64,000 nt of DNA, from contig KN832909.1 of NCBI GenBank assembly GCA_000827325.1, positions 25,242-89,241 on the forward strand, given 5' to 3'. The DNA is from Oidiodendron maius Zn (taxonomy: Eukaryota > Ascomycota > Leotiomycetes > Myxotrichaceae). Made by a program: the position numbers and the translations under genes. This document shows positions 10,853-23,675 of the stretch, one piece after another. Numbering within the stretch: the first letter of the stretch is position 1; each line of letters starts with the position of its first letter. Under the pieces are notes generated by a model, which saw only the letters and a list, made by a program, of their open reading frames with translations, searched no databases and was not told where the DNA came from.

Positions 10853-13167
10853 CAAGGCTCCAAATCACTCAACATTGTTCAACATGCTGAATGGATTGAG
10901 TATCAACGTCAATCCAACTCAATCAATATCAAGCTTAAATATCTAATAGCTCAATCCATTCTGGTGTCCAGTTGAGTTGAATGGATTGAAGTCGGCTAAC
11001 CCCTGCGTCCACTCTAAGTCCAGTTCATCCTCCCTGGGCAAAGGCCTGTCTCGCGACGGCGTTCCTGCTGTGTCGTGGCATCAGAATAGCCATGGGCTCA
11101 ATTTCCAAAACTACACCTTCCACGAAAGATGAAACCGAGACGCTCTCCTCACCGGCGACAACCGCGACCCTCCCAACAACGCCGACTCCGGGTTTCAGAT
11201 CAGAGACGCCAGATCAAGAAGCACAACAGCAGCAATACCTCTAGCGCTGTTTTTCGGGTTATGTGTGGTCATAGCGCGCTTGAAGTATATCATCTTGGGT
11301 ATAGGACTTTGGCTACGACATCCAAAAATCCGATGGCAGCCGTCGATGGGTTTGTAAGCGCCGTATCCAAAACAAAAAGCCCTACAACTAGAAGCTCTGC
11401 AGAGAAAGGCACTCAGAACGCGAATGCCCATTTATTTAGGGATCATGGAATATTTGCTCAGCCGAAAAGACAAAATCAAGCCGGCAGAGAAGTTGAAGGC
11501 CAAAGATCAGAGATCCATTGCTGATGAGATGAAGCTCGATACAAAGGTCCCTCTAGAGCAAGCTATGGAGAATGACATTATCCAGGGTTTCGACCGCAAG
11601 CGCTTTAAGCGTCTTCTACTCGAATGGATCGTCGAATAGAACCACTCCTTTACTGTCTGTAAGCAGGGGAGACTACGTAGAATATTCGAATACCTCGACC
11701 CGCTTGTTAAAATTACCGATGCCAATATCATTATTACAACTGTTCGCCACAAGGTCATCTCAGCCTACGAAAAACACACGGATGAGGTCATAGGGGTCCT
11801 GAAGAAGTCGTGCGGCTTAATACACATCTCCTTTGATGGATGGAAGCTAGGAAATAGGCACTGCTTCTATGGTGTGTCTTGTTTCTTACATATGATCCGG
11901 CACGCTCTTAGACTTCGTCCACTCCTCGGACAGCCCATTTTGAAGCACGGTCAACAATGGGAACAAGAAGTCGGTCGATGAAGACTGGATATCCGAGGAG
12001 ATCAGCCAAAGATCCCCAGATTTGCATAGAGGAGAACCGGATCACGTCCAGAGACTAGGAAGTTCTCGAACACCTCGCTAGGCTTCTAGGGTTCTATGAG
12101 GATGCCCTCAAAATTCTTGAAGGCGATGGCCAATATCGCAAGCGGAAAAGAGGGTGGGTTGGTTTCTATGGCAATATATGGGAGGTTATTCAAGGGTTCG
12201 AATTCCTCTTGGAGGTCCTTGAAGACTATAAGCGGCTAGCTGCTGATATGCCTGATCCGGAGCACTTCAGAATCAGCACCAATTTAGGTTAGGAGAAGCA
12301 CAATAAATGCTACAGCCGTTTGGATGAGACCCCGATTTACTATACGGCGCTGGCGGTGCATCCGACTTTCCGATGGGGATGTTTCGAGAACGAGTGGAAA
12401 GAGAACATGGAATGGGTCACCAAGGCGAAGCAAATGGTCAAGAAGTATGAGAGACATAATATCGTCTCCTTCAGATTATACGAAATCCCGTGGCCGACGA
12501 ACCAGTTGCGAAGCGACAGAGGAAATACTACAATCCATTCCCAGCATACTGCGAGCGCACTCGAACTGTCTCCAGTTTCAGTATGGTGAAAGGTGAAGCC
12601 TCTTCGCCCGACCATATTGATCAGGACATTGACGAACTCGAACTATGGCAGTCTTCTTTGGAGGGCGGGGATAATGAAGTTAGAGACCCTATATCGTACT
12701 GGCACGAGCGCAAACGACGATATCCTCATCTTTCTCGGATGGCGCTTGATTTCCAGACAATCCAGCCTATGTCAGCAGAGTGCGAGAGATTATTTGCAGC
12801 GGCAGGGCGCATGGTGACGCCTCTGCGCAGTCGGCTTGATGCCAAGATCATAGGGATGTGTCAAGTTTTGCGCTCATGGTTACGGGCTGGAGTAGTCGAC
12901 GATCTGGATGTATTGCTTCTTCCTGTTCAGGACAAGATAAGTGGTGACGAGGAGACGGACGATATACCATGGATAACCACACGGTCTGAAGGAATTGCGG
13001 CGGAAGAGCAAGGGTTGAAATAGCTCCACTTGGAGTTCAACGTACTTCAATTACGCCAACTCAATTCGACTTGACTCGCAATTGATCAACTGGTGACCAT
13101 CGTTGACCAAGTCAATTCCACTCAATCAAGGCATTCAGGTGAGTGGTTTGAGTGGTTTGGAACCTTG
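10853..13167 (+). mobile_element. Decayed hAT transposon
   Basis: About 2.3 kb bounded by imperfect inverted ends, CAAGGCTCCAAATCACTCAA on the left and the complement of CAAGGTTCCAAACCACTCAA on the right. Several short TCAATC/CAATCCA-type subterminal repeats sit inside both ends. On the plus strand the pieces of a hAT transposase appear in order: ISFDGWKLGNRHCFYGVSC (11830), YYTALAVHPTFRWG (12340), and the C-terminal dimerisation domain DPISYWHERKRRYPHLSRMA with PMSAECERLFAAAGRM (about 12690-12810). Stops and frameshifts separate them. I could not find a clean 8-bp target duplication. Confidence 0.8.
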
Positions 13168-13474
13168 GTGAGCAAATACCTCATTCGACAACATCGGATG
13201 CTGATTTCAAAGCTATTTGGACATATCATCTAGGAGCAAGGATCGTTTTGGCATGGCTAAATATTACAAACTTTTGAGGCTTATGTTCCTGGGGAATAAT
13301 TGCGTTTTGTAGGCAACACCTTCTTATCATGTGACATTGCGTTGCGAGCGTCATAGAACGTGGCAAAGAGATTCTAGCCTTCCGTTTCCCTCTGTAAACT
13401 TGTCCATGAAGAACATTGTACAACCCTGAAAACTTTGAAGACCAAGATCATACTGAGTACCAACATTATAATCC
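13168..13474. other. No gene seen
   Basis: Sequence between the hAT element and the 3' end of a broken regulator. No recognisable coding content. Confidence 0.35.
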
Positions 13475-15422
13475 TTATTGTAAAGCTACACTTCCATTCT
13501 GCGGCATCCACATCCAGTCGTCAAATATAAAGTCTATGGAGCCAAAATCCACATTGGCGTAGGAACCGTCGGTTCTACGCATCGCGCCAGGCTCTGCTTC
13601 TGACGTTGTCTCAATTCTCAAATCTGGCGCGTCTCCATTGACAACCCGGATCCCCTTCTTCCGCAAACCAAGTAGATTGCTCCTCTCTAACCCCCCCCCC
13701 CCCCCCCCCCCCCCAGCTCGATGCCAGCATTTTGAACCAGTTACCGTGACTTGCTTCAGAATAAATCTGTGAGCTTTGCTCGTTCAACCGCCGACAGAAC
13801 AAATCGGTGTACGCTTCCAAGTGAATAATATTCCGTGCTGACTCGATACTCCAAGAAGGTGAAGCAACACCCATGGTTAACTCTATTGCAAGATTAATTG
13901 CGTAATGAATCCTGGCCCAGTTAAAACCCATCATGTTCTGGAAATCTTGATCCGAAAATACTGTGAGCATGTCGAGAATCTCTTTCACAGTGATGAGGCA
14001 GTCGATTAGTACTGCCATTCTAGATAGTGAAAGGCTCATTTGGGAGACATTGTACAATCCTACTTCAAGTGTGTAAGCTTGAACAAGTATGTGTGATGCA
14101 TGTAACATTCCTTGGTAAGTGTTAGAACTCTCAAAAGAAAGTTGCGATCAGAAGAGAGACTTACTATTGTCGGCAAGTTCTGGTTGTATGCTCGATCTCA
14201 GCTCTTTTCATTGGGCCTCAAAATACTTGACATAGAGTTGTAGTCTTTCGTCCGTGATTTTCTAGGCTATCTCGGCGTTGCCATACCCAAATGTCTCATC
14301 AATCTCCGCAGAGTGATATGCTAAGCGTAGATAGTGAATGATGGTCAAGTCTGACGGACTTGGTTCTCAGCGGCAAGTGACAACGCGCATTCCTCGAGAT
14401 ATTTTGAAAATTTCAAAGCCCCAGTTTTTCTCAGAGAGAGTGAATACCTGTATCTGAATTAGCAGAAATATAAGGACACTGGAGAAGTCATGATATACGA
14501 TGTTGAGATAACATAACAGCCAACATAAGCTCGCTTAGCTTCGGCGCCCGGACGTTCTGGTGAATTCGAAATTGACCCCTAGCTTTCTGGTTTCGGTCGG
14601 TCTCATGTCAAGTCCAAGACTGATTACCAAAGAGACGGCTGAAGCAGTGAGTCGATAGGCTGACTTCAAATGAAAATGGCGCCTTCGCAAACGTCACTAT
14701 CATATCCAAAATTCCATATAAGAACAACAAACCAGGCAAGGTGAATTAGTAAGCTTTGAAGCATATCTAAACTTTGCTCCCCTCTCATAATCATGCGCTC
14801 CCCTCTCTCCTTTAAGTATTGTCGTTCCAGAGCAACCTGCAGTGGCCTGTTGCGCTAAGAAGAGGTAGCGAGGATGGAGAGTAGGAGTAGAGGTCGCTCT
14901 CGTTGAAACCGGGAAACCAAGATTTCTGGAACCAAGACATACGGAAAATCCTGTGCCATTAGTTTGAAGACTTCAACAAGACCTTCTGCATAACCCTCGG
15001 TTAGAATACCGTGATCAAATACATTACCCTCGCCGAAGAATGTTGAAGAATTGTGGGCGGCGACCTCTGAACGGGTACCGAAATAACGCTCAACTCCCGG
15101 AAGAGGTATTGATTCACCACTGTCAACAGACAACGAGCGCTTTGCGACTAATTCAGCTGTAACCGTGGTAAGTCCTTGCTCCAACCGCTCGACACTTAGC
15201 ACCTCAGCATACGGGGAAAATCTGGGACAAAACATGCTTACGCCTCTTTCTCCGTTTGCGTGCTTTGAGCTGTGGAAGTTCACAGTCTTGGCCAGAGTGA
15301 TAACATCTGGAAGATATTAAGCACAAAATTTCACTGAGATATTGAGTAGATGAGCACTAACTTTTGGCACGCGGAAACCCCTGGAATCTCGGAGGGGAGA
15401 CACCTCACTTTCTTGGTCTTGC
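13475..15422 (-). pseudogene. Zn2Cys6 transcription factor, 5'-truncated and broken
   Basis: Minus-strand regulator in pieces. Near 15420-15300 lies part of the zinc cluster (CKTKKVRCLPSE...CYHSGQDC); the first cysteines are missing. Then come a regulatory-domain block (FPYVLVPEILVSRFQRERPL, SILATSS, about 14855-15283), GEQSLDMLQSLLIHLAW near 14770, LEECALSLAAENQ and LRLAYHSAEIDETFGYG near 14400-14290, and the C-terminal part 14108-13475. These pieces keep family order but are separated by stops, frameshifts and a run of 24 C (13691-13714). The gene is cut off exactly where the MFS remnant begins. Confidence 0.7.
13691..13714. repeat. Poly-C tract, 24 bp
   Basis: Twenty-four consecutive C inside the C-terminal part of the broken regulator. 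Read on the minus strand it adds a run of Gly and shifts the frame relative to the conserved sequence that follows (GLRKKGIRVVNGD). Confidence 0.95.
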
Positions 15423-15424
15423 AT

Positions 15425-16624
15425 AATATACATACCTCTTTTTCGCCATAGTTTTCCTAATTCCTTGCGCCATTGCGAAAAACATTCAAACCCTTCTCGT
15501 TTGTCGCGCTATTGATGGCATCGCTTTCTCAGCGCCGATGACGGTAGTTGGAGGAACACTGGCTGATATTTGGCGGGCCGAGGAAAGGGGAATGGCTATG
15601 GCAACCTTTTCTGCTGCTCCCTTTTTGGGCCCGGTCATAGGGTAAGACAATAGCCACGCATAAGGAATCCTCCCTAAGTAATATTTCTGTTAGACCAGTC
15701 GTGGGAGGATTTCTGAGTGACGCTAAGGGATGGAAATGGCTGTACTGGCTTCAGCTGATACTTGCCGGCGTGGTGTGGATTGCAATAACCTTCACCTACC
15801 CCGCTCGCATCCTAGCACAAAAGGCTGCCGGGTTAAGGAAAGACACTGGTGACCAACCATACACGTCAATAATCGACGTTCGAACAGAATCCTTCGCGTC
15901 ATATCTTGGCGCCTATTTGATTCGGCCATTCAGATTACTCTTCACAGAACTCATTGTATCTCTTGTGTCCCTCTACATGTCTGTCTTGTACGGCGTCTTA
16001 TACATGTTTTTTGTGTCATTTCCTGTCATCTTCCAGGAAGGCAAGGGCTATACTGCCGGAATCACCGGCCTAATGTTCCTTCCCGTGGCCATCGGTTGTG
16101 GCATTGGCCTCCTCTTCGCGCCACTTATCAACCAGGACTATCTGACGCAACGTGCCAAGTACCGAGGCATGCCTCCAGCAGAAATCCGACTTCGCTCCAT
16201 GATGATTGGGTGTTGGAGTCTACCTATTGGTTTATTTATTACAGCTTGGACCAGCTACCCACATCTCAGCTGGGTTGGACTGGCACTAGGTGGCCTTCCG
16301 ATGGGTTTCGGCTTCGTCCTTCTATACAACTCAGCCAACAACTATATTGTTGATTCCTACCAACACCTAGCCGCGTCTGCACTTGCAGCAAAGACCCTGG
16401 TGCGGTCTTTGTATGGTGCGGGAACAGTTCTTTTCACCGTCCAGATGTATCATAAGTTGGGCAGCCAATGGGCTGGGTCCCTCGTTGCTTTTATTTCGTT
16501 GGGCTGCTGTGGAATTCCGTTCTTGTTCTACAATTATGGAGCAGCTATTAGAAAACACTCAAAGTATGCCTATAGTGGCGAAGATGAGGAGCAGGGGGAT
16601 ATCTCCGATGTTGCTGAGAAGTAA
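15425..16624 (+). pseudogene. MFS drug/polyamine-type transporter lacking its N terminus
   Basis: Plasma-membrane major facilitator of the DHA1 type, plus strand. Coding homology starts abruptly near 15425 ([19 protein letters not shown], transmembrane segments 2-3), with no start codon or segment 1. A 52-nt intron (15642-15693) joins GPVIG to PVVGGFLSDAKGWKW, the DHA1 motif C region. The remaining segments and C terminus to the stop at 16624 are open and undamaged, about 375 codons. The 5' loss coincides with the 5' loss of the divergent regulator. It is either a pseudogene or an N-terminally truncated relic. Confidence 0.75.
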
Positions 16625-16942
16625 GCAAGTGTTGTGTCACCAGGTTTGAAAACCATGGTCCGGTACTTTTTTTACATGCTGTACGATGCTTGTGTCATGG
16701 AGAGAAAGTTGCATCGGAATCCTTTCCGGTCTGACACAGTGTAAATACCACATGTATAACCAAATTGGAATACACATAGCGTGCGATTTAGCTTCCTATC
16801 GTGCCGTACCAAGAAAGTCAATAGACCTATCATACGCACACTGTGCAAACTAGGGGTGTAAATGTATACTCCCCTGTGTAATACTGCAACACACCTCGCT
16901 AGCGCTACACCCTGCTGTCGCTCCCCACCACTAACTCCAATA
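16625..16942. other. No gene seen
   Basis: 3' flank of the transporter remnant up to the pogo element; nothing recognisable. Confidence 0.4.
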
Positions 16943-18852
16943 CAGGAATCTCTGGATAATACAGAACACTAATATTTAAGGATTATTTCCGGTTAATAGA
17001 GAGTTCCGTATATTCAAGAGTATAACTAATCTAAATCCCCCCCCCCTCCCCCCCCCCCTTTTTTTACCCCTAACCTAGCCAACCAGTCAGATTCAACTGC
17101 TCCTTTAAGTTGGTCTTTTCAGCCTATAAGATCCATAACTCCTTCCGTAACTGGGCTATTAGGTCCTGATTAGCCAGCTGATCCCTTTGCTCCTAGTATA
17201 ATTTTAGAGTATTTAATGCTACAATTGCTTCAGATACTAAGACCTTAGCCACCTCCTTAACACTAACCTCTTGATCGTTCTAGAGGGAGTAATATACTAT
17301 AATCTGATCAGTTATATCCTCTTCTGAATCAACTATCCTTTCGTTCTCTAAGTAGATAAAGCTCCTTATATCCACTAGCTTAATCCTTTGATCAGAAGTA
17401 GCTAGAGAGCTAGCTATACCTTGTATTTCTTGGATTAATTCAAGAGATTCAGCCTAGCAGCTATTATTTTCAGGCCCTTCTTTAACCTCTTTAACCTCTC
17501 TAAACCCTTTTTGCTAGTATCTAGTTATTAGAGTTGAATCAATAGACTCCTAGGCTTGAATACTCCATTTAATAGCCTATAAAACATAGTATATCTTAGT
17601 GTAATCTCTTCTAGTATTAAATTTAGTTATAAGAAACTATAAAAGTTGCCTCTTAATATAATACTTCTAGTTCTGAATAATCCCTTAATCTAATAGTTAA
17701 AAAATAGACATTGTATTAGCTGGAAACCACTTAATTTAAGTCTATTTAAGTAGTTAATTACTCTCCCTGATTAATCTAACTATAGCTTTATAAGTATTGA
17801 AGTTATCTATTAAAAGAAGTATAGGTTTTTAAGCCCTCTTATTAAACTACCTTAGCCACTTAACTATAATTATATAGGTTATCTAAGCAGTTGAATTCGC
17901 CCTCTAAAAGAAGCCTTTATTCTTAGTGTTTATAATATAATTTTAAGTGAAATAATAAGGCCTTTAAGCCTTGCCAATAAACCAAAGAGAGAGCTTATTA
18001 CTGCTATCCTTATTGTAGCAAAGGTTAGCTATAATTCAAGTTTTATTAACCCTCTTGCTAGTAGAGGTTATTGTAAGGCCTGTATTTGGAAGCCTTTTCT
18101 AAAGAAATCCAGTCTTATCTATATTATAGGTATTATTAGCTGAATATTCAGCCTTAATTATCTGAATATACTTTATCTAAGTGATTATATCCTCAGTTAT
18201 TTCAACTGAAGAGGCTTCGCCCACCTTCTTATAGCAGTAGAAGTTATATCTATTCTTAAATCCACCTAGCCAACCCTCGCTCTAATCTAGGTGCTCTAAT
18301 CCTTGATACTTAGGGAGCCTTTACCAGAATTCAGAAGCCTTTAGCCTTAAGAGGTTACCTGAAATAATACTATGAACCTGATCAAATTGTACTGCCTAAT
18401 CACCTAGAGCCTTCTTAAGTATATCCCACTTTGTAGTCCTTAAGTTCTTTGCCTTTAGATTGACTTAATTAGAATCAAGGTGACTATTCTTTATTAAAAG
18501 GATATCATATACAGTTGAAGAGCTTAAAGGATATCTATATTCAGTATACTACCAAGCAGATATATCTATAAGAGTCTTCTTTAGGCCAGGTATATAATAC
18601 CAGGTATATAAAGCCTTCTTTTGAGCGTTAGTAATACCAATTCAAGGCCGCTTAGCCACTGGAACAGCTGGAAAAGATATAATTAATAAGAAAAAGGGTC
18701 TCGTTTTAATCCGGAAATACCAGAAAAAGTGCTCCGGTTACGGTAAAAAGAGAGTTTCCGGATATTTGCCCTGAAAAATCAAAATTTTCCGGGTATTTTC
18801 CGGGTAAACGAGAGTTCCGGACTAACCAGTTCCGGATTAAAAAGGGATTCCT
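16943..18852 (-). mobile_element. Pogo/Fot1-like DNA transposon, RIP-damaged
   Basis: A 1.9-kb element with ends CAGGAATC and GATTCCTG flanked by TA on both sides (16941-16942, 18853-18854). The minus strand carries a decayed DDE transposase: NTYNIDKTGFL (first Asp), SLWFIGKA, LLLIDNFNTYKA (second Asp), IKWFPANTMSIF and LLD-GIIQN. Dozens of TAG/TAA stops stand where Trp or Gln are expected, the RIP pattern. It lies next to a hAT transposase remnant that continues at 18866. Inactive. Confidence 0.8.
17037..17065. repeat. Poly-C/poly-T tract
   Basis: C10-T-C11-T7 near the 3' end of the pogo transposase frame. It is the third long C/G run in about 9 kb. Confidence 0.9.
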
Positions 18853-18865
18853 GTATATTGAATTC

Positions 18866-19230
18866 CTTGATCTTTTACCATGACTTCAGACACTCCAATG
18901 CCTCCAATAACTCAGGACCAATACGATTATAACGACCTTCAATAGTAAGTCTGCAGCTGGAAAATAACCGCCTAACGTCAGCCGACATGCATGGGATTGA
19001 GAGTATATCAGGGGCCATCTGGCTCAAGTTGGGGTTTCTGTGCTTTTTAAGAAGCCACCAGGCAATTGGATCTTCCACCTACTCAACCCTCTCCTTGATA
19101 TATCGACTGTATTTATCATCACGGCTCACAATATCGTCAACTTGAGCTAATGTCTTGACCTTGAATTTCTGGAGGTACGCTGCATATTGGTTGACGGTTT
19201 GGAGACAGGCTTTGAAGCGACAACAACGCA
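18866..19230 (-). mobile_element. hAT transposase remnant (C-terminal domain)
   Basis: Minus-strand frame with the hAT dimerisation domain: DPIAWWLLKKHRNPNLSQMA, SIPCMSADVRRLFSS and GPELLEALECLKSW, preceded by YAAYLQKFKVKTLAQVDDI. One in-frame stop precedes the domain. No terminal repeats were found. It is distinct in sequence from the hAT element at 10853. Confidence 0.7.
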
Positions 19231-19379
19231 ATTAAATAAAAGTAAAGCAAATATACCATGCGATTAGCTTCTTGTCTTCTATATGGTACAACTCCGAAGA
19301 AATCTAGAGGTCATTTGGTGGATTTGACCGTTGTGAAAGAAGATGGCTTACAATGTAAAGCATTCTCAGGTAGGGTCCT

Positions 19380-20110
19380 TTTTTAATCTTAAAACTATCA
19401 CAGCTATTAACTTAGGCAACAAAACGGCCTCCCCGATTGCTTACTCTTGATGTGTTTGCTGGTCAAAAAAAAAGGATGTGATGGATTGTTTCAAGTCTAT
19501 TGGATGTACTACATCTTTTATTCCTGGTGGCACTACAGGCTTTATTCAAGTCTATGATATAACGATTAATAAGTCCCTGAAGAGCTAGCAGATCAACATA
19601 TCGATGAGCATGAAGTTAAATTGGTTGAGGGCAAATATTCAGTTAGTGATCGACGAGTGCTTTTGACAAAATGGGTAGGAAAAGCTTGGGAGGATATGCA
19701 TGCTGAAGATGGGGGAATGATCCGTCAAGCATTTAGGTGTGCTGGACTAGGATTGCCTATTGATGGTAGCCAAGATCATGATATCAAGATCAAGGACTTT
19801 CCAGACGTTCAATTTGGGAAATGGAAAGACTGGAAACCTACAAAAAAGCGTGATATTGAAGAGCTGTATAGCAATTTGACATCAGAGGAGGTTGGCATCT
19901 TAGATCCTTGAACATGAAGAAGATCCCTTAATTAGTCTGGAGGATACAATTGTAGTTGAAATTTAACGGATTAAAGTGTGAATTGCTTTATTTTAATCAA
20001 AGTATTATATATGAGGGGGGACGTATATGCCAAGTGATACTCCGGTCTAGAATCCGTCATTTAGGAGGGTCTTATATGCCGAGGGGGTCTTATATGCCAA
20101 ATTATACGGT
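19380..20110 (+). mobile_element. Pogo/Ant1-like transposase remnant with terminal motifs
   Basis: Plus strand: LTLDVFAGQ, TTSFIPGGTTGFIQVYD and INKSL are the DDE domain of a pogo-type transposase. They are followed after a frameshift by an open 96-codon frame (19621-19911) beginning VEGKYSVSDRRVLLTKWVG, the usual C-terminal region. After it, the motif GGGGTCTTATATGCCAA occurs in related forms near 20024, 20072 and 20090, probably terminal-repeat copies. No intact element is present. Confidence 0.55.
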
Positions 20111-20663
20111 AGTCATCTCTCACACGAGGAGTCGATAGTCTTCGAAGTCGTCGATTATAGTGCGATAAGGCCCGGCAAAGCCTTAGGTATCCTTCATCGT
20201 CGCCGTTGTCCATTAGGAGGACAGCGGACGCGTCTCGCCGTGCGCACCCAAAAGCAGATCTTGGCTTCCTCGAACAACAGTCAGGCAAGCCTGCTCTTCG
20301 AATAGTATTCCCCAGCACCACGAAGAGGTGTCTGCCCATCGCTGGGGTGTGGTCATTAACTCCATATCACTATCGCCATCGTGATCACCAACAACGTTAT
20401 GGTCCATTACCACCCACTCGTAACTACAGTTATTACTATCAACCACTGCTGTGACAGCGCAAGGCCATCCTTACCTGATCACCAACGTGTCGCAACTCGT
20501 GTGGGTGGTCGAGTGTGACGATACGAAGAAAGTAAAAGTAACCTTAGTAAATTGCCGCATATTAAATGGGGGTCTTACTGCCAAACTCTATGGTATGCGA
20601 GATTATTACCGGAATAGGATATGATTAGCCTGTGGATGTGTCTACTCGTATGCTCTAACTTAC
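20111..20663. other. Unassigned sequence left of the transposon nest
   Basis: Both strands hold overlapping short open frames (20061-20454) with no recognised domain. Near 20565 there is one more GGGGGTCTTACTGCCAAA motif resembling those at 20072-20100, so this stretch may be internal to an older element. Confidence 0.35.
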
Positions 20664-20904
20664 GGCCGCCCTTACATTCGCACCCCAAAGGATGACTAAG
20701 ATTCGCACCCCCGCATATCAATTACCCTTTTCAGCTACATGTAGTTGAATATTACTAAGATTACCTCTTTTGGACGCTGTGGTGCGAATATAACTAGCGT
20801 ACCCCTTTACAGTTAGCCCCCTTTATATGTTATTATGGAACCTTAGGCTCTTAATAGCCCTGAATCAAATACAGCCCTCTTGAAGCTCAAATACAGCCCT
20901 GAAA

Positions 20905-23670
20905 ATGAATCAATTCAGCCAATTTGACGTTTCTGACCCCTTCTCTCAACCACCACCAGCGCAGCCCCTGACCAGCGCGTCTGACGTGTTATCCCTGCCA
21001 CCTCTAGCTACCTACCCCTCTAGGGAGGCCCTTTTTGAGGCTATTCAGAGCTGGGCTAAGCTACAGGGGTATGCCTTTACTGTAGGCAAAAGCAAACGTG
21101 TCCGTAATGGGCGTCAAAAGGTATATTACACATACGATCGCTGCCCTCAACCTAGGCCTGAACCTCGAATTGAGCGCGTTCGGGATACTCAATCACGCAG
21201 TACAGGGTACTAATTCCAGGTAGTTGCAGCAGAGACCCTTACCTCTGAATGGGAGCTTAAATATCGCACTGGAACTGAGTTTAATACTCATAACCACCCT
21301 CCTAGCCCTAGCCCAGCTGCCCACCCTTTGTATCACAGGCTTCCAGTTGAAGCTTAAAATACAGCCTGTAACCTCTTCTCAGCTGGTAAGTCTAGGGTTA
21401 TAATTAGGGTTATAATTAAGGTAATAAACTAAGGGTTATTAGGTATCCAGCCACAGCAAACCCTGACTTTTCTCCGTGGCTTAGAGCCTGAAATACCACT
21501 TCTGCCACAGGATATTTATAACCAGGCCTCTCAAATTCATCGAGATATATACAAGGGCTACTCTACAACTAAGGCACTAGCTAATAACCTTGAGGCCAAG
21601 GGGATTAAGTATCATATCCTAAAGGAAGATAGTACTGATCAATTAAAGGACCTCTTCTGGGCCTATCCTGAATCAATCAAATACCTTTAGTCTTACCATA
21701 ATATCGTTCTAATCGACAATATATATAGTACTAATCGATTTAGTATACCCCTTATAGATATCATTAGTTAGTTCTTAACCCTCTCTTACTAGCTCCCTAG
21801 CTTACTAGTATAATAGGGGTTGATTATAATAATAAGAGCTTCTTTATTGCCTTTACCTTCCTCCCTAATTAAACAGAGGGCTTGTATCGCTAGGCCTTAG
21901 CTTAAATCAAGACCCTTTATAGTCTTATTCACCCTATAATTAGCGTTATTCCAGATGCAATTAGTACTAATTATAATCAAGCCTTAAGAAATACTATTTC
22001 TGAAATATTCCCGGATTCTAGTATACTACTCTGTCTCTAGTATACTAATAAAAATGTCCAGTAGTACTATAAAGCTAAGTTTACTAGTATTAAGGACTAT
22101 AATGATTTCTTTTTAGTATAGCTAGGCATTATTCGGTTACCTAGTATCCCTAAGTATTATACTTGACTGCTCTAGTTTAAAACTTAGTATTCTAAGACTC
22201 CTAAATATCTAGTATATATTAAATATATTAAAACAATATAGTTAAAGCCAGGCTAAGTTAAGTCACTAGTTTAGGCCTAGACTAATCAATATACTCACTT
22301 TAGTATTATAGTTATATTAAGGTAAGTAAGGATACTAGCTTAATTTAATTATATTAATAATATTAGGGTTAAAGCAGTATATTCATATATTAAGCACTAT
22401 ATTCTTAGCTTCTAGAGTAATCTCTTAATAACCTAGCTATTGATTGAACAGGCTATAGCTAGTCAGTTTCAGAATATTAAGGCTATTATAGTAAGGGATC
22501 AAATCAGGACACTATTAGACCTTGATCAGGCTTACTATAGTATATACTTTAATTATATTATAACTTCTATATTATATAAGGTTTATTTAAATTATACTGG
22601 TATTAAGAGGCCCTTATAGCCCTATACTGGTGTATTTACAGCTACTACTAGACTACTATATATACACCAGGTTGACTATATTAGAGAGGAGGGATTATCC
22701 TTACTCCCTGATGATTTTTATCTATACTGGTACTAGGATCGATACTCAGGCTTACCTGAGCCTCTTCTTAAGCCTCTATATATTATCACCTATATACTAT
22801 CTGCTTCTAGTAGGACTTATAGCACTAGAAGGATTCCCTTTAGATAGGAGGTATCACAGCCTTAGCTATATAGGTGTAGCTTATACTGTAAGATTGGCTA
22901 TACTAGGGTTAGTCTTAGGTGCCCAGTTAATATATACTATATAAGGGAAGAGCTTAGAGCCGAATCAGCCACTCAAATAACCCCTGATTCAGCTAGTCAA
23001 TTCATTCCTAGAGCAACTGTTTAGGATATCCTCAACTTAGCTAGCTAGTCTAGCCTCAAATCAGCGCTTCAATCAGTTCTTGATTCAGGTAATCAATTGA
23101 TCCCTAAGTTGACTATCCAGTCAATCCTTAAGTCAATTACTCAACCTAACCCTAAGCCAGCTAGTCAACTTAACCCTGAATTAGCTACACAGCTTAAACC
23201 TAAGCTAGCCACTCAACCTGTCCCGGAGCTAGCCACTCAACCTGATCCTAGACCACTAATACAGTTTAGTATAAGTCCTGGCCCTAGATCACTACCACCG
23301 CTACTGCCTAGCCTAAGTCCTGACCTAGAGCCTGCCACTCAACCGGTCTCTAAATCAGCTAATACTCGTCCAATTTGGCCAGACTAGCCTGAGCTTATTC
23401 ATAAACAATATATAGCTGAGAAAGTAGCCTGGCTTGCAGCTTATCCAGACGTTCAGCCAGCTTAGTCTCGTAAAGCACAAGGGCTAGAACACTATCCAAA
23501 GAGGTGGTTAAATAAGAATTGCAAGTATCTAGAGTATTAGAGACTAGACCTAGAGACAGAGACTCTTTTAGACTATATAGATCACCCTCCTGAATAGACT
23601 AACAAAGAGGTTGAAGCCTAGCTAGACTGGGATACAGAGGAGACTATTAAGGTTGAAAGGCAGGTACAGG
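20905..23670 (+). pseudogene. MULE-II transposase, RIP-degraded
   Basis: Collinear with the intact MULE-III transposase. The N-terminal frame (20905-21213) carries YPSREALFEAIQSWAKLQGY and GKSKRVRNGRQKVYY. After an intron ending near 21440 come QTLTFLRGLEPEIPLLPQ and LFWAYPESIKYL, then heavily mutated catalytic sequence (21700-22600), the CTGVF-type region near 22620-22700, and the Pro-rich repeat region 23097-23387. Trp and Gln codons have become TAG throughout. The gene's last codons lie beyond the LTR element. Confidence 0.75.
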
Positions 23671-23675
23671 CTAAG

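Noticed and set aside
12190-12215. GGTTCGAATTC resembles a tRNA B box.
   Set aside because: It lies in the coding part of a hAT transposase, and no A box or cloverleaf can be folded around it.
10843-13180. GTAGCAGAAT and GTGAGCAAAT around the hAT element as a target duplication.
   Set aside because: They match only loosely and do not give a clean 8-bp duplication; kept out of the call.
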